Positions 20,601 through 32,200 of a DNA stretch of 64,000 bases are shown one piece after another. Positions within the stretch are counted from its first letter, which is position 1. Each line of letters begins with the position of its first letter. Location of the stretch: contig NC_049994.1 in assembly GCF_000003815.2 (NCBI RefSeq), positions 18,643,876 through 18,707,875 on the forward strand. Direction: 5' to 3'. A model generated the notes under the pieces. That model searched no databases. It had not been told where the DNA came from and was given only the letters and a program-made list of their open reading frames with translations. A program made the position numbers and the translations under genes. Source of the DNA: Branchiostoma floridae (lineage: Eukaryota > Chordata > Leptocardii > Amphioxiformes > Branchiostomatidae).

Positions 20601-23349
20601 GGAGGGGGGCGGAGGCAATCTACTCTACATCCACCTACAAGTTTTGTTTTTGTTTTCAAGTGACGATCAGTAAAGCAGAGGCTGCTGCCCTGCAATACTA
20701 CCTGGACAGGGATAAACAAAGGCCCGGTGGCACCGACTGGGGGCAAACGCCAGACCCTGAACTTCCAGCGCATGGCCAGGAGCTACTCCAATGTGGAGGG
20801 GAAGCTCCACAAGAATGGTAAACTTGTTCTTATTCAGGAGGACTTCAAAGACATCATGCGTGTTTATCATGATGCCGCCTCACACCCGGGCATCACAGTA
20901 GTGAAGCGAAAGGTAATGTATTCAATACATATTACTGGTATTTACCATGTTGCTGTAAATAATTACTCTATCAAAGCACCCTTGTGTGCTCGAGAGAATA
21001 ATGTTGACAGAGAGAACACACATTTTAACAACCTTCTTTTGGCTACAGCGGTTGGAGTATGGTGTGATGGTAGTGCTTCCTGAAGCCTTGGCTGCAATCT
21101 ACCAGCTCTACTCAAAAGGCACAGCCACCCTACAGGAGGCTAGGGATTGTGTTCGGAAAGCAGGAGTTCGGGATTAGTATTATTAAACACACAATATTTC
21201 TTGTGTAACATGTTTTACAAGTTAGATTTCATGGAGCTAAATGCTCATTCATCTGGAAAGAGTGTCCTTGTTTTGATGTTGAGAACATTTTCAGAGTAGA
21301 CTAGAGTTGAACTTTGACCTGTTGCAGTCTGTTGCTGCATTCCTCATTTGACTTAAGGACAATTACAAATAAGATTTCTGAAGTTTAAAAAAAGTGCCTT
21401 CCTTTAGATCCCTCATCATTGAGTATGGTATTATATTGCATTAGTTCTTTTATTCTCAAAGCAGGTGTTACATCTCCTGAAAGTCTGTATTACTGGTCTG
21501 TAAGATAATACTATTTTCTGTCTAGTGCTGTTTAATCATCTTGGCTGTTTACAAAATGTCACCCACATATGTAAGATGTTGACTTAATTTTTAGTTCTTG
21601 ATGGTAATCAAAGACGTGTACATAAAAAGTGCAGTCAGGAGCTTATATTCTTTCACACATGAGCTAATGTTCTTACACACAATATTTTTGTGTAACATGT
21701 TTCACAAGTTAGATTTCATAGAGCAAAATGCTCATTCATCTGGAAAGAGTGCCCTTGTGTTCAGAGCATTTTCAGATTAGAGTAGAGTTACACTTTGACG
21801 CAGGAGGAGCTGCGGGTATGTTGAAAGTATGTTGTACAATTGTCTTGTTGACAAATGTTCAATTATCTGGTTGAACCTAAACATACTGTTTTGAAGGTTT
21901 ATTAAAATTTTGAAATGATATTGACCCATTCATTTATCTAAGACATCTTGTTTCTGAAATAAAAGCATGGAGGAACTGAATGAGATGAGTCCTTTTAGTT
22001 AATGATAAAATTTCTCAAAGCCCGTACTGTATAGTAACTTTTATTTATCTTTCATGGATAAATCTATTTATTAGGCAAAGAAAAGATGACAAATCGTATG
22101 ATAAAAGTTACCTTTATTGCAAGTTACTGCACAGAGGTAATTGCACACTGCTGACTACAATATATATACAGTGTGCACAGATAATGGGAAATTTATCAAA
22201 CTTAATTCCATGCAGATTAAACACTATTTTGTCCTTTTGATTACAACTATATGATTTTTATCCATCTAATTTTGCAAAGAAAACACAGAAAGCACTTCTT
22301 AATAGCGCATCCCAAGATGTACTACAAAATGTACCATAAAAAGTACTACAAAATGTACCATAAAACATGATGACAGTCAATGAAAACGTCCAGCTGCACA
22401 TTGATCAATTCCCCAAGCCATTCAGTTCACAGGTTGTGTTCTATCGCAAAAGCGCTTCGCGTCTAACAAGAATAGTAGATTGTCGTCTATCCTATAAAAA
22501 GCGCTTCTGGGATAAGATGTGCTTCTATCCTAAAAGCGCTTCTATGATATCCAGAACACGTCGCAAGCGAAGGAGCGCTTTCTGGATATCCTAGAAGCGC
22601 TCCTGTCGAAGGAGGCCGACATCTGTCTTCTCCCAGGGTGACTTTGTTAATGGTTTGCTGAATTTCAGCTTTTGGTTTGTTTCGAACTATCAAACCGGAG
22701 ATAGCGATACTAGTCGGTGTTTAGGGTTCCATGCAGTCAACACGTCGCGAGAAAATGGCAGCAGTAATTTCCGGTGATTGTTTACACCGAAGTTTCCATA
22801 TTTAGTTCGGCCTCGCGACACCTGCCGTAATCTACGTGATCGAAATCCGCAGTTTATAAAGCAACCGCTGAACCTAGATTTTACGTGATTATGTGAGGGT
22901 TACACCGGCCCACGGAGTCCCAAAAAATTATTTGGTTTGTGCAAACTGCGTTAATTTGGCGTAAGTATATGCGATCTTCTATCACAATCAAACCCGGAAG
23001 TGACCGAGTAGGGAGAACAAAGATGGCGGCCTTTTGACTACGAAAAATCACAAGATAGTCTCCGCCTCCCAAGACACTAAGCTCCTCCCACAAGTGCACG
23101 TTCTGGATAAACACGTCGGCTTATCCTGAATGCGCTCCGACAGAAGCGCATTCAGGATATCCAGAATGCGCTCCTCGCTTGCGACGTGTTCTGGATATCC
23201 CATAAGCGCTTTTAGGATAGAAGCACATTTTTGATGCCGGTCTATCCTAAAAGGGCTTCTATCCTAAAAGCGCTTTTAGGATAGACGACATTCTAGGATG
23301 TAACAAACCTACCTGTTATGATGGCTACCTTTCCGCCTAAGTCAGGCAT
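14655..23349 (-). CDS. short-chain dehydrogenase/reductase with substituted catalytic Tyr
   Basis: Exons on the minus strand: 23349-23313, 19350-19211, 18644-18552, 18046-17908, 17305-17265, 16626-16557, 16371-16335, 15411-15345, 14813-14655, all GT-AG and in phase, 260 residues. The family is NAD(P)-dependent oxidoreductases. Seen: the cofactor motif TGASSGIG split across intron 1, NNAG after DVLV, the active-site Ser in IVNVSS, and the C-terminal tract TGAQVPVDGGW. The YxxxK motif reads SNMSK, so the proton-donating Tyr is Ser (TCC); NPG after RVNSV reads NLG. The reading frame is otherwise intact, so this may be a pseudoenzyme, an early-stage pseudogene or a sequence error. The substrate is unknown. 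Intron 1 is bloated with mobile elements. Confidence 0.85.
14930..15050. repeat. dispersed repeat containing GGTCAGACGTTTC
   Basis: CAGTTACTCGAGCAACTGGA followed by a GGTCAGACGTTTC tract and an inverse near 15030. Related sequence lies at about 29755-29882, with fragments near 18690-18735 and 26375-26510. Confidence 0.6.
15722..15840. mobile_element. 119-bp perfect fold-back element
   Basis: A 25-bp perfect inverted repeat (ATTTTCGGCCGAAGACTCCG and on) encloses about 69 bp. It lies in an SDR intron and has no coding capacity. Confidence 0.85.
16041..16083. mobile_element. fragment of the TAACGCTAGTTCACC MITE
   Basis: AACGGATATAGGTTACCCCG followed by AAAGGTGAACTAGCGTTA matches the right end of the copy at 18344-18545. 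The left part is missing. Confidence 0.75.
16893..17113. mobile_element. fold-back element, about 220 bp
   Basis: AGCCCTTTCACAGAGATCAG at the left pairs with an inverse ending TCTGTGAAAGGGCT. Arms extend through GACAGGAATTCTAGGTAA. It is in an SDR intron. The ends resemble PIF/Harbinger-type MITEs, but I cannot define the target site. Confidence 0.7.
17373..17632. mobile_element. fold-back element with arms of about 68 bp
   Basis: AATAAAGAGACTCTTTTTAC and the following CCGACGTTTCGGTGACCGTC tract are repeated in inverse at about 17562-17632. The GGTGACCGTCTGTCACC core recurs near 54770, and a looser relative near 25685, so it belongs to a dispersed family. Confidence 0.8.
18344..18545. mobile_element. 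MITE of the TAACGCTAGTTCACC family, copy 2
   Basis: Ends TAACGCTAGTTCACCTTTAT and inverse GGTGAACTAGCGTTA enclose inverted GGGATATC-containing arms. The right edge is five bases from the SDR exon 3 donor (GT at 18551-18550), so the donor reads GTACGG followed at once by the transposon end. Confidence 0.85.
19351..19720 (-). repeat. three partial copies of SDR exon 2 with acceptors
   Basis: Upstream of true exon 2, GAGCTTGCACCT plus adjoining CAGCTGTCCCC recurs at about 19471-19508, 19576-19620 and (short) 19688-19720, separated by GA-rich low-complexity DNA. On the minus strand each copy gives a 3' splice acceptor followed by the first dozen or so codons of exon 2 (GASSGIG), but the copies lack the rest of the exon. 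The Ser/Leu-rich ORFs spanning this array are shadows. Confidence 0.85.
20127..20400. mobile_element. half of a fold-back element rich in TATCCTAAAAGCGCTTTTAG palindromes
   Basis: Starts CTATCCTAAAAGCGCTTTTA and runs through GTGATTGACAGGACCG to CCATATTTGGTTCGACC. The same order of blocks occurs at 22488-22830 and, with diverged sub-repeats, in the element at 31151-32586. The opposite arm is not adjacent. Confidence 0.75.
20660..21177 (+). pseudogene. integrase-like (H2C2-type) relic in two exons
   Basis: Two pieces joined by a plausible intron (donor after 20911, acceptor before 21049). The first contains a tract ending YHDAASHPGI, which resembles the start of the zinc-binding H2C2 region found before retroelement integrases. 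The upstream helix-rich part is in a different frame, implying a frameshift near 20720. The second piece ends at TAG near 21177 and I do not recognise it. No integrase catalytic core is present. It lies inside SDR intron 1 on the opposite strand between fold-back elements. Confidence 0.5.
21178..22430. other. SDR intron 1 interior, no gene recognised
   Basis: AT-rich. A tract of about 110 bp including AACATGTTT, ACAAGTTAGATTTCAT and AATGCTCATTCATCTGGAAA occurs at about 21190-21300 and again at about 21675-21790, a direct duplication. TACTACAAAATGTACCATAA is doubled at about 22318-22365. Confidence 0.6.
22488..23283. mobile_element. fold-back element, about 800 bp, with 130-bp arms
   Basis: The left arm begins GTCGTCTATCCTATAAAAAG and the right arm is its imperfect inverse ending at about 23283. 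Both contain CCAGAACACGTCGCAAGCGA-like sequence. The right edge lies about 29 bp from the SDR exon 1 donor. It is related in layout to 31151-32586, including a shared tract around TTCTGGATAAACAC. Confidence 0.85.
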
Positions 23350-26217
23350 CTTTTGCTGGAAGACGACTGTTATACGTCTTACTTTGTTGCTGAGACGAAA
23401 AAAGTGTTCCCCCTCCTCGATTTTCACCGTGACCGAGGACTTTAGACCAGGGACGTCTGAACTTTAACCGCATTTTCAATGGCACCGCGGCATCAAACAA
23501 CAAGATATATGTTTCAATTTTACAAACTGTAACATAAAAGATTTAAAATATTTTAAATGTTTCTTCATCATTTGGTTGGTAGCAAAGCAAATCCTACCCT
23601 GATGGGGCTTTGTGTTCGTTCAAACCAAAGATTTATACATTGTAACTTTAATGCTTTACGTTTTGCTGCGTTGAGCGAAGCACCGTGCCCTTGAATGACC
23701 TTATTGGTAGTTCTCCAAGCAGATATTGGGTGGGATCATAACGTACCATTATGTATTCAATTAAAACCAACGACAGACATCGAACACAGAAACATTTAAT
23801 ATTGCAGGTAAAAAAAGTCGGCATACAGCATACATGTGCATGTGCATGAGTCTAGGCAGAGGTTTCTTACTGTACATGTATATAGATCCCTGCATGGTAA
23901 TTCACTACTCTGCAAGCAGACGTGCGTTCATGCTGTTTGTTTATGTGTATTTGGTTGCGCGTTTTGGTCTTTCTATTTTCTACATTTTTTGCTTTATGTC
24001 TTGGCCAGAGGAAAAACAAGGAAATAGTACAAACTAGAAAACCTAATAAAAACGCAAACAACACGACAAAAACAGCCGAAGCCGAACCTCTGCTTGCAGT
24101 GTATGGTTTCACCACGATGCAATAGCTGTGATTTCTGTGATCAATATTCGACCAACTTTGTGATTTTGTAACAGACCAATGAGGTTGGAGTATATTGTTC
24201 ATTATACAAAAAATGAAACGGTTCTATCGGTAAGGCCTGGAAATCCGACAGCAAACGACAGGAAACGGTTTGCATTTTGCGTTCACGATGCAAACTTGCA
24301 AACCGTTTCAGTTCCTTGAAAAGGCAAGGTAATGCGACCTCTGACCCCTTAGGTTGTTGTGATCTTGCCCAAACTTGTACTTCTGTGTCAGATCATTGGT
24401 CTTTGATCGTAATTTAACCAATGTCTTACTGAATTCGAAGCTGGGTTTTGTTATGACCTTGGAAATGCCTCTGAAAACATTGTGGTCCCGATATATGCCA
24501 TGCTATGACATTTCCACTGGATCTCCTGACACATTCCCCTTGCGATATCAGGACTGCTAGCTCCTCAGTCGACCAGGAGGCGGCCTGATTATAGAAACGA
24601 ATCGTACAATTGAAAACGCGGCCAAAACACCCGAATGACAGGTTAAAAATGGTACTTTTCGGAGTTTTCCCCATAACATTCCGCTAGGTATTCGATTAAA
24701 ACAGACAAACACAAACATCACACACAGAAACATTTTAATATTGCTGGTAAAAAGTTTATCCTGTACAGCATACATGTGCATGTGCATGAATCCTGACTGA
24801 AGTTTCTTACAATACAAAATTCTCCATTTCTGTCATCATCATTCTACCAGCTTTGTGATTTTGTAACGGAGCAATGAGGCTTATATCATTGTTTATATTT
24901 TAGCAGATGCGACTTAAAAGTGCAGGTAAAACAGGCATCCTGTACAAAAACATGCATGCATCCCATATAGTCTGTGAAACACAAACTATGCTATCCATGA
25001 TTCAATCACGCTAAATTCCAGTGGAATGGTATGAAATTCTGCTTGCATGGCTTTACCGCAATTAAATGACTATGCAGTTTTGCCATCACCTTTATATCAG
25101 ACAGCCCTGTGGTGTCGCTACAGACTGTTGACGCTCGTATTGTGTACAGCACTCATGAAATATTTCCTACATGCTGGTGAGCTAACCCTGAATCAAACCC
25201 TTTTGTCACTACCAAATCCTGAAAAAATGTTGCTTTGATCTCATACCTAAACAGCTTTTTGCTAGCTCATTTCTAGGGATTACACTGCCTTATTTCATTT
25301 ATAGTTTGTAGCTGTCCATACAAATGTTCCTGTTAATGTAACAGTGCTTCTTGTTGCATCGAAAAAGCTTTAATGCCTTCATATTCCAACACCACATATT
25401 CCATACACCACACCTAGTAAAAATATCAACACTTAAATATACATACTTAATATATAACCTATCAATGTGTTAGCAGAATCTATGAAATATCAACATGTTA
25501 TTCCACAAATCTAAGCTTCTGCCACCTTTAGTTTAAGTCATACACTTAGTGGGGAAAATCAAACTAAATTTTTTTTTCATAACCTATAGCATACCAAAAC
25601 ATTTGTTGATACAACTGACCAAAATTATCAAATATTAAGCACTTAACAAGATGTTTTACAATCAAGAGATATCCACCTGCGAACATTTCGGTAGTTCTTT
25701 TTCTACCTTCCTCAGGGCAAGAATGACCAGTTCCACTTCCCACTGATAGGTGGCGCTGCAAACTTGACTAACAAAACAGTGTCAGGAGAATGTTTCTTAA
25801 TTCTGTGCAAGCAACTTTACCAATAATTGAATAACCAACCTGATGAAACTGCATCTCATTCAAAGTTGCAACTACTTATCAATCACTTCTCATTCACTGG
25901 TGTCAGATAATACATAGCCACTCTATTAGTGCTAGATATTATTACAGCCATAAACTGCTTCATATATCTATATATATCTTATGCCCAGTATACAATCTTC
26001 AAAATGTCCAAACTGATTGACAAGTAGCAAGGGGGTGGGGAGGGGGGCTCATGACAACTGTGGAATCAAACACTGCTCCATTCTTGGTTTCTCCGAAGCT
26101 ACTATATGTATTAAGATTATTTATATAACAATAAACCACTTTATATATGTATATCTCAGGCCTACTACAGTTGTGAAAATGTCCAAACTGATTGACAGAT
26201 GGGGGGGGGGGGGTGTC
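23350..26217. other. intergenic between SDR 5' end and CHMP5 3' end
   Basis: No gene recognised. The SDR promoter and 5' UTR should lie just after 23349. A GGTGGGGAGGGGGG-type G-rich run occurs near 26033 and a G12 run near 26201, close to the CHMP5 stop. Confidence 0.6.
23755..24895. repeat. direct duplication, first copy carrying an insertion
   Basis: The segment with CAGCATACATGTGCATGTGC at about 23826 recurs at about 24765, and CTTTGTGATTTTGTAAC at about 24155 recurs at about 24852. In the first copy the two blocks are separated by about 230 extra bases (about 23875-24105) ending in the inverse of AGCAGAGGTTCGGCTTCGGC. That matches the tip seen at 30507 and 63940 and suggests a transposon insertion. 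Confidence 0.65.
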
Positions 26218-29200
26218 TCATGATGACTGTGGAATCTGAGGAAGTCCAAACTCATCCACAAGTACTCCTTCCTGTAGGACAAATGATAGAAGAGAAGGGA
26301 CAGATGTTAGGAACAAGATTACTTATAAGAACGTGGGGGGGGGGGGTATATGTAAACTTTTGAGCATCAATAAACATTAGACATCCAGATAATATGACAC
26401 ACCAAGTAGCATTTTACTCAAGCAACTCGATATAATTTACGAAAAAAAGAATTTCAGAGTCACATCCAGTAGCTTGTCAATGAGTAACTATTATTTGGCG
26501 TATAAAAGTGTTAGATATCCCAATAAAAATGTATTTATTCGAGTCATAGAAGTCGCATCTTCTATGTTATTGTCGAGTTACTAGTTCCGTATTCAGTGAC
26601 CTTTTCTGTGTTTACATTTCTTGGACTCCTGCTACAAACCTAACAGTAACACCCTGCAAAAATAAAGTTATTTACAGCAATAAATATTTTAAAAGACTAA
26701 AACAGACCTGGTTGGGTTTCCCTCCATCCTTGATGCTATCAGAGGGGACAGATGGAGCTCCGACAGCCTCGTCAAGGTAACCCTCATCCTCATCCATAAA
26801 CATCTCATCTCCCAGGGCCTCAAGTTCTGTAAGAACAAGAAATCCTTTAAAAAAAACAGCCTCAATTGATGATGAGAAGGACATGGTAAGAGAGTGTAGT
26901 TTGTGAATGACTGGAAGTGTACAGTGTGGTACCACTCCTATTCTTCAATCGTGCGATGATTGATGGGAGAAAAAGCACCCTTAAGCGATTCATTGCGGGC
27001 CATTGTTTATGATAAAAGATCTAATTGTGGCAGCCATGGTCCATTGTGCAGATTATTTCATTTCCGTACTGCCACAGTTCTCAATCTAAAAACAAAGCTG
27101 ACACCTTTCCAGTAATTGCCATAAGTCGTGGTACACGAAGTGACTTTTCAGGTCATGGCTGATTTAAATCATGGCTGCATTTTAAGGAGGTTGATTAGAT
27201 GGCGTGTTACTGTGGGACAGGAATTAATGAATCAAATATGATTAACAAAAACAGACAGGTGACTGCGACTGACCAGCCTCTAGTTCGTCCTCATCCACAT
27301 CCGGCATGCCGTAGCTCCTCCCCATCACATCCTGGATCTCATTGGCCTGTTCCATCATGTCCTCCATCTGGTCTTGTAGGTCCTGGAGACAACAGTATGG
27401 AACATTAGCGGTCACCAGGCAACATGAACTCTAACCCCTAACCCCTGACCCTCCCCATCACATCCTGGATCTCATTGGCCTGTTCCATCATGTCCTCCAT
27501 CTGGTCTTGTAGGTCCTGTTATACACAACAACACAACATTGAACACTAACCCTTAACCTCTAACCCCTAAACCCTAACCCCTGACCCTCCCCATCACATC
27601 CTGGATCTCTTTAGCCTGTTCCATCATGTCCTCCATCTGGTTTTGTAGGTCCTGTTATACACAACAACACAACATTAAACACTAACCCTTAACCTCTAAC
27701 CCCTGACCCTAACCCCTGACCCTCCCCATCAGATCCTGGATCTCATTGGCCTGTTCCATCATGTCCTCCATCTGGTCTTGTAGGTCCTGTTATAGACAAC
27801 AACACAGCATTAAACACTAACCCTTAACCTCTAACCCCTAACCTCTGACCCTCCCCATCACATCCTGGATCTCATTGGCCTGTTCCATCATGTCCTCCAT
27901 CTGGTCTTGTAGGTCCTGTTATAGACAACAACACAGCATTAAACACTAACCCTTAACCTCTAACCCCTAACCTCTGACCCTCCCCATCACATCCTGGATC
28001 TCATTGGCCTGTTCCATCATATCCTCCATCTGGTCTTGTAGGTCCTGGGCATGGAATGTTAGAGGTCATGACCTTGTCAAACAAATGTTAAACTTATAGT
28101 AGCCTTTGGGGGAGGAGGGGGCATTTTCTATCTAAAACAAAATGTCTCAAAAGCCTGTTTAATCATGTTACATGTCCTCAATCTGGTCTTGCAAGTCATG
28201 GGGACAAGAGCATGGGACAGTCAAGAAAGAACATGGCTGAAGTCCTCACCTCTATGTCATCGATGTTCACCTTCTTGTATTCCTTCTTCATCTCCTTCAC
28301 TCCTGTCTTCATGGCATCCACCTGTAACAAACAAACAAACAAATAAACAACAGGTAACAATTATGAAGAATAACTGCAAGTCAAAAATAACAACAAACCA
28401 TCAGAATACAGTAAATGTTGTACAATAAAAATTGTCAACACAGCAATGTAAAGAAATAAACTTTTCCAAATCTTAATATAGTAAATGCAACATCAGCCTT
28501 CTTCATGGTGGAATGAGCCACGGAAAACAACAACACTTTTTGACGATTTGTTTCCCCTACCGTAGTTTTTGTGTCCTTGAGCATCTGTGTAGTGAAGTTG
28601 GCTTGTTCCATGTTAAAGGACTGGGTCCTCAAGTTGTCCAGCTGGCTTTCATACCTGGGGGAAAATAGACAAAACGAAATGCATCTTAAATTTGATTTTA
28701 TTTGACTTTATTTCAGCTTTCTCAGTAAATACATGTTCTTTGTAAGGGATCTTTAGAGTCAATTCCGAGTCACCGAGAGGATTTTAAAATGATATTTGTC
28801 ATAAGTTTGAACTATTCTAAGCAAAAAAATATTTCAGTCACTAAAGTTCTAAATTGTTCAAACAATTAAAAATGAATGTTTGAACCTGTTTGAACGTACC
28901 TACATATGTTGTAAACATCGGGAAAGTAATGGTACAAATATCTCTTTATTTAGAACAATTTAGAAACATCTATGTGTTTTTGTTATGGTTGAAACATGTG
29001 ATCACATGTTCCAACAATTTGTGTCATTTTTTCCCTCCATAAAAACTTTTATTACCCCCATAAACCAAACTGCTAAGCTTTGCCTTTTCTTTGGGTCTTG
29101 TATTTTTAGATTTTCTTTAGTAGACACTGGTGACTCCTTTGTCAGAAGGTGTCAGACAGACACAATTTCCTGTACTTGGCAGGGATGTGTGAATTGCCCT

Positions 29201-32200
29201 CTTCCCAGCCCACTGACCCAGTTTCATCATATTGTTTCCATGTTCGAACATGTGATCACATGTGATCACAAATGATGAATCTATGTTGGAACAGTTTAGA
29301 AACTATCAGAAATAATGACTTTGATGTTAGAAATGTTTCTAACATGTTTGAATAATGTAGAAAATATTTAGAACATCACAATGATGTTGTTAACAGTTCT
29401 AAACAGTTGCTTATCACAATTATTATGTTATAAAGATTTCCAAAATGTTGTAACAAAAGGCAAGAAACACCCTCTTGGTAATGTGGAATTGACTCTACCT
29501 ACTAGTAGCTCTTTGCAACAAGTACAATGAACACTACAGTAGACATGGACTACAGATGCTTTGGATCGCAACCCTGTTCAGCACCAGTTGCTCATCTAGT
29601 CAAACAACGTGCTGGTTATATTATAAACACACAAAACTTAGTTCAGGAACTAAACCATGAAAGCTACAGATTTGCGCTGATAAACAAGAAAATGACTTAA
29701 ACATCTCCCTTAGTTCAGAAAGGTAACTGCAACCGATAATGTACGTCGATGTAGGTTAGACATCCAGGTAAATAAGATACGCCAAAAATAGTTACTCAAG
29801 CAACTGGATATGGTTTTGAAACGGTCAGACGTTTCGGAAAGAATCCACTTTCCTTCGTCAGTGTCTAACTATTTTTGGCGTAACCGATAATGTAGTTAGT
29901 AGTACGCCTTACACAAACACCATAAGACTCACGTCTTTTTCTGCTTGAGAACTCTCAGCGCCTTCTGCTTTACCATGTTCTGTAAAACAATCACAGCAAT
30001 ACATAAAATACATAAAATAAACAAACATAAACATTCGACATTGTGCGCTTTTATAGAGCTAATTTGTTCAATTGGTCATGACAGAGAAGACAGATGTTAT
30101 GTACAGTATTTAGCTCTTTCTGACAAGCAAAACTGTTGAACAGTGGACCACAGCTTAATGTCCTGTCCTGAGGACTGCAACCCTTTCCAGTAGCATGCAT
30201 ATCAGGTGAGCAACAACAGCTGGGATTAGAATTCTCTGACTCTTGGTGTAGAGAAATGAATGGAAAATATAGTTTTCTGATCTTCCTGTACCTTAGAGGG
30301 GCCGTCCCTCATCTTCTTCATCTGTTCTCGGTACTTCTTCAGCTCAGCTTCCAGCTTGGAGATCTTCTTCTCTATGGACTCCCCTCGACTGTCCACCTGG
30401 GTATAAACATAGAATGCAATATATATAATACATGCACTTTGTAGAGTCAAATCAAGGTCTTTGGTCCAATCTTGTAACTCAGTGGGATATCCTATTAATA
30501 CTACTCTCCAAGCAGAGGTTAGGCTCCGGCTGTTTTTTTAACGTTTTTTTTGTCGTTTTTATCGGGCTTTCTATTTTGTCATTTTTTTTTCTGTGTCCGG
30601 CCTAAGGCCACACCAATTTAATTTCTTGGTTCACGGATTTTTTCATAAAAAATATGGAGCGAGAGGGCGAAATAAAAATAAAAATAAAAATTGTAAAATG
30701 GTTGGGGTAAAGGTAACGGCTAATCCAAAACATAAAGAAAAAAAGTTTTCAGCTTGAAAAAAGTCCAAAAACACTATTTTTGTACAGTAACAGCACCTGT
30801 ACCCACACTTTAAGGAGCTTATAATATAAAGGCCAATTTGCTACACCAGAAAGTTGGTGAATGGTTTCATTAATGGTGAAAATTTGCTGAGTGGTAATTT
30901 TTATTTTTATTTTTTTCCCCAAAAAATAGGAGCGAGCGAATCCGTGAACCAAGAAATTAAATCGGTGTGGCCTAAGGCCTTCTTTTCAAGAATGTCCTGG
31001 ACACCTGGATATCTCATGTGAGCATAGTCGTATACCTCTAGCATTAGATGCTGCACTGACAAAGTGCATGAAACGAAACATAGAGGGTATCATCAGGTAT
31101 GTATTTCCGTATTTTACATAATTTTTAACCAAGTTACACTAACTTACAATGGGCCGTTCCCAAAAATAAAAATAGAGGGGGGTTGATTACACCCCAATCT
31201 GTATACCCCTGTCGCATCTACTTTTCGGCGGCTCCAGGAATCGTCCAAAAACCTTACGAAAACTAGATATCCAGGATTCGTACTTCCGGTGCCGTCAATC
31301 ATGGTGATTGACAGGACAGAAAACATTATTATGCACGCCCATGTTTCCATATATGGGTCGACCTCGTGAGACCTCGACAGACTCAAGTTGCGAGAAGAGA
31401 TTAAAACCCGGAAGTGACCGCTGCCCTCCCCATGATAGGACGTCATCTGAATGCTACTAACACGTAAATAGAATGTGACGCTACACGAAAAACAAGTTCA
31501 AACACACAACACATATATAGTCGTGCGACTGTTATTGTCTATCGTTGTGGACAACGGTTGTCTTTAGACATGCGTTCAGAGTATTACGGGACACCCGCGG
31601 TGCAGGATACCATTGCAGTGCGTGCGTGACCCACAGTGACCGCTTGCTCGCAAATCAAAAACGGCGGGAGAATTCCTTATTTTCGTCAGGCGTTCAGGCC
31701 GTTTTCTGGATATCCAGGAATCGTCCTCCTGTTCAGGCCGTTTTCTGGATATCCAGGAATCGTCCTCCTGTTCAGGCCGTTTTCTGGATATCCAGGAAGC
31801 GTCCTCCTGTTCAAGCCGTTTTCTGGATATCCAGGATTCGTCCTCCTGTTCAAGCCGTTTCCTGGATATCCAGGATGTGGACCAGGCCTTGTGTGACAAA
31901 GGGACGCCATCTGGATGCTATTAACACGTTACCGTGAATGTGTCGCTATACGGAAAACAACAATAACTTTATCCCGTCTTGACTGCCATTTGTTAATTCA
32001 TTACGCAAAAAAAGAATTTTGGGCCTGATACGTAAGTAACATGTAAACATCAAAGTATCATTATCAACATTCGTTTAAGTTCTGTAACACCAGGATCAAC
32101 AGAATAATCTACACGATCTTCTTGCCGGGAGATACAAAGATAGCGGCTTTCTGACGAAAACAACATGCCCCCGCCCTCCGCATAGTCTCCTCCCTCGAAA

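Noticed and set aside
27420-27970. True interstitial telomere array
   Set aside because: CTAACCCC units are irregular and always sit between exon copies; no long perfect run.
31694-31885. CRISPR-like array of palindromic units
   Set aside because: Units are contiguous without unique spacers, and the DNA is eukaryotic; it is a 39-bp minisatellite inside a transposon.
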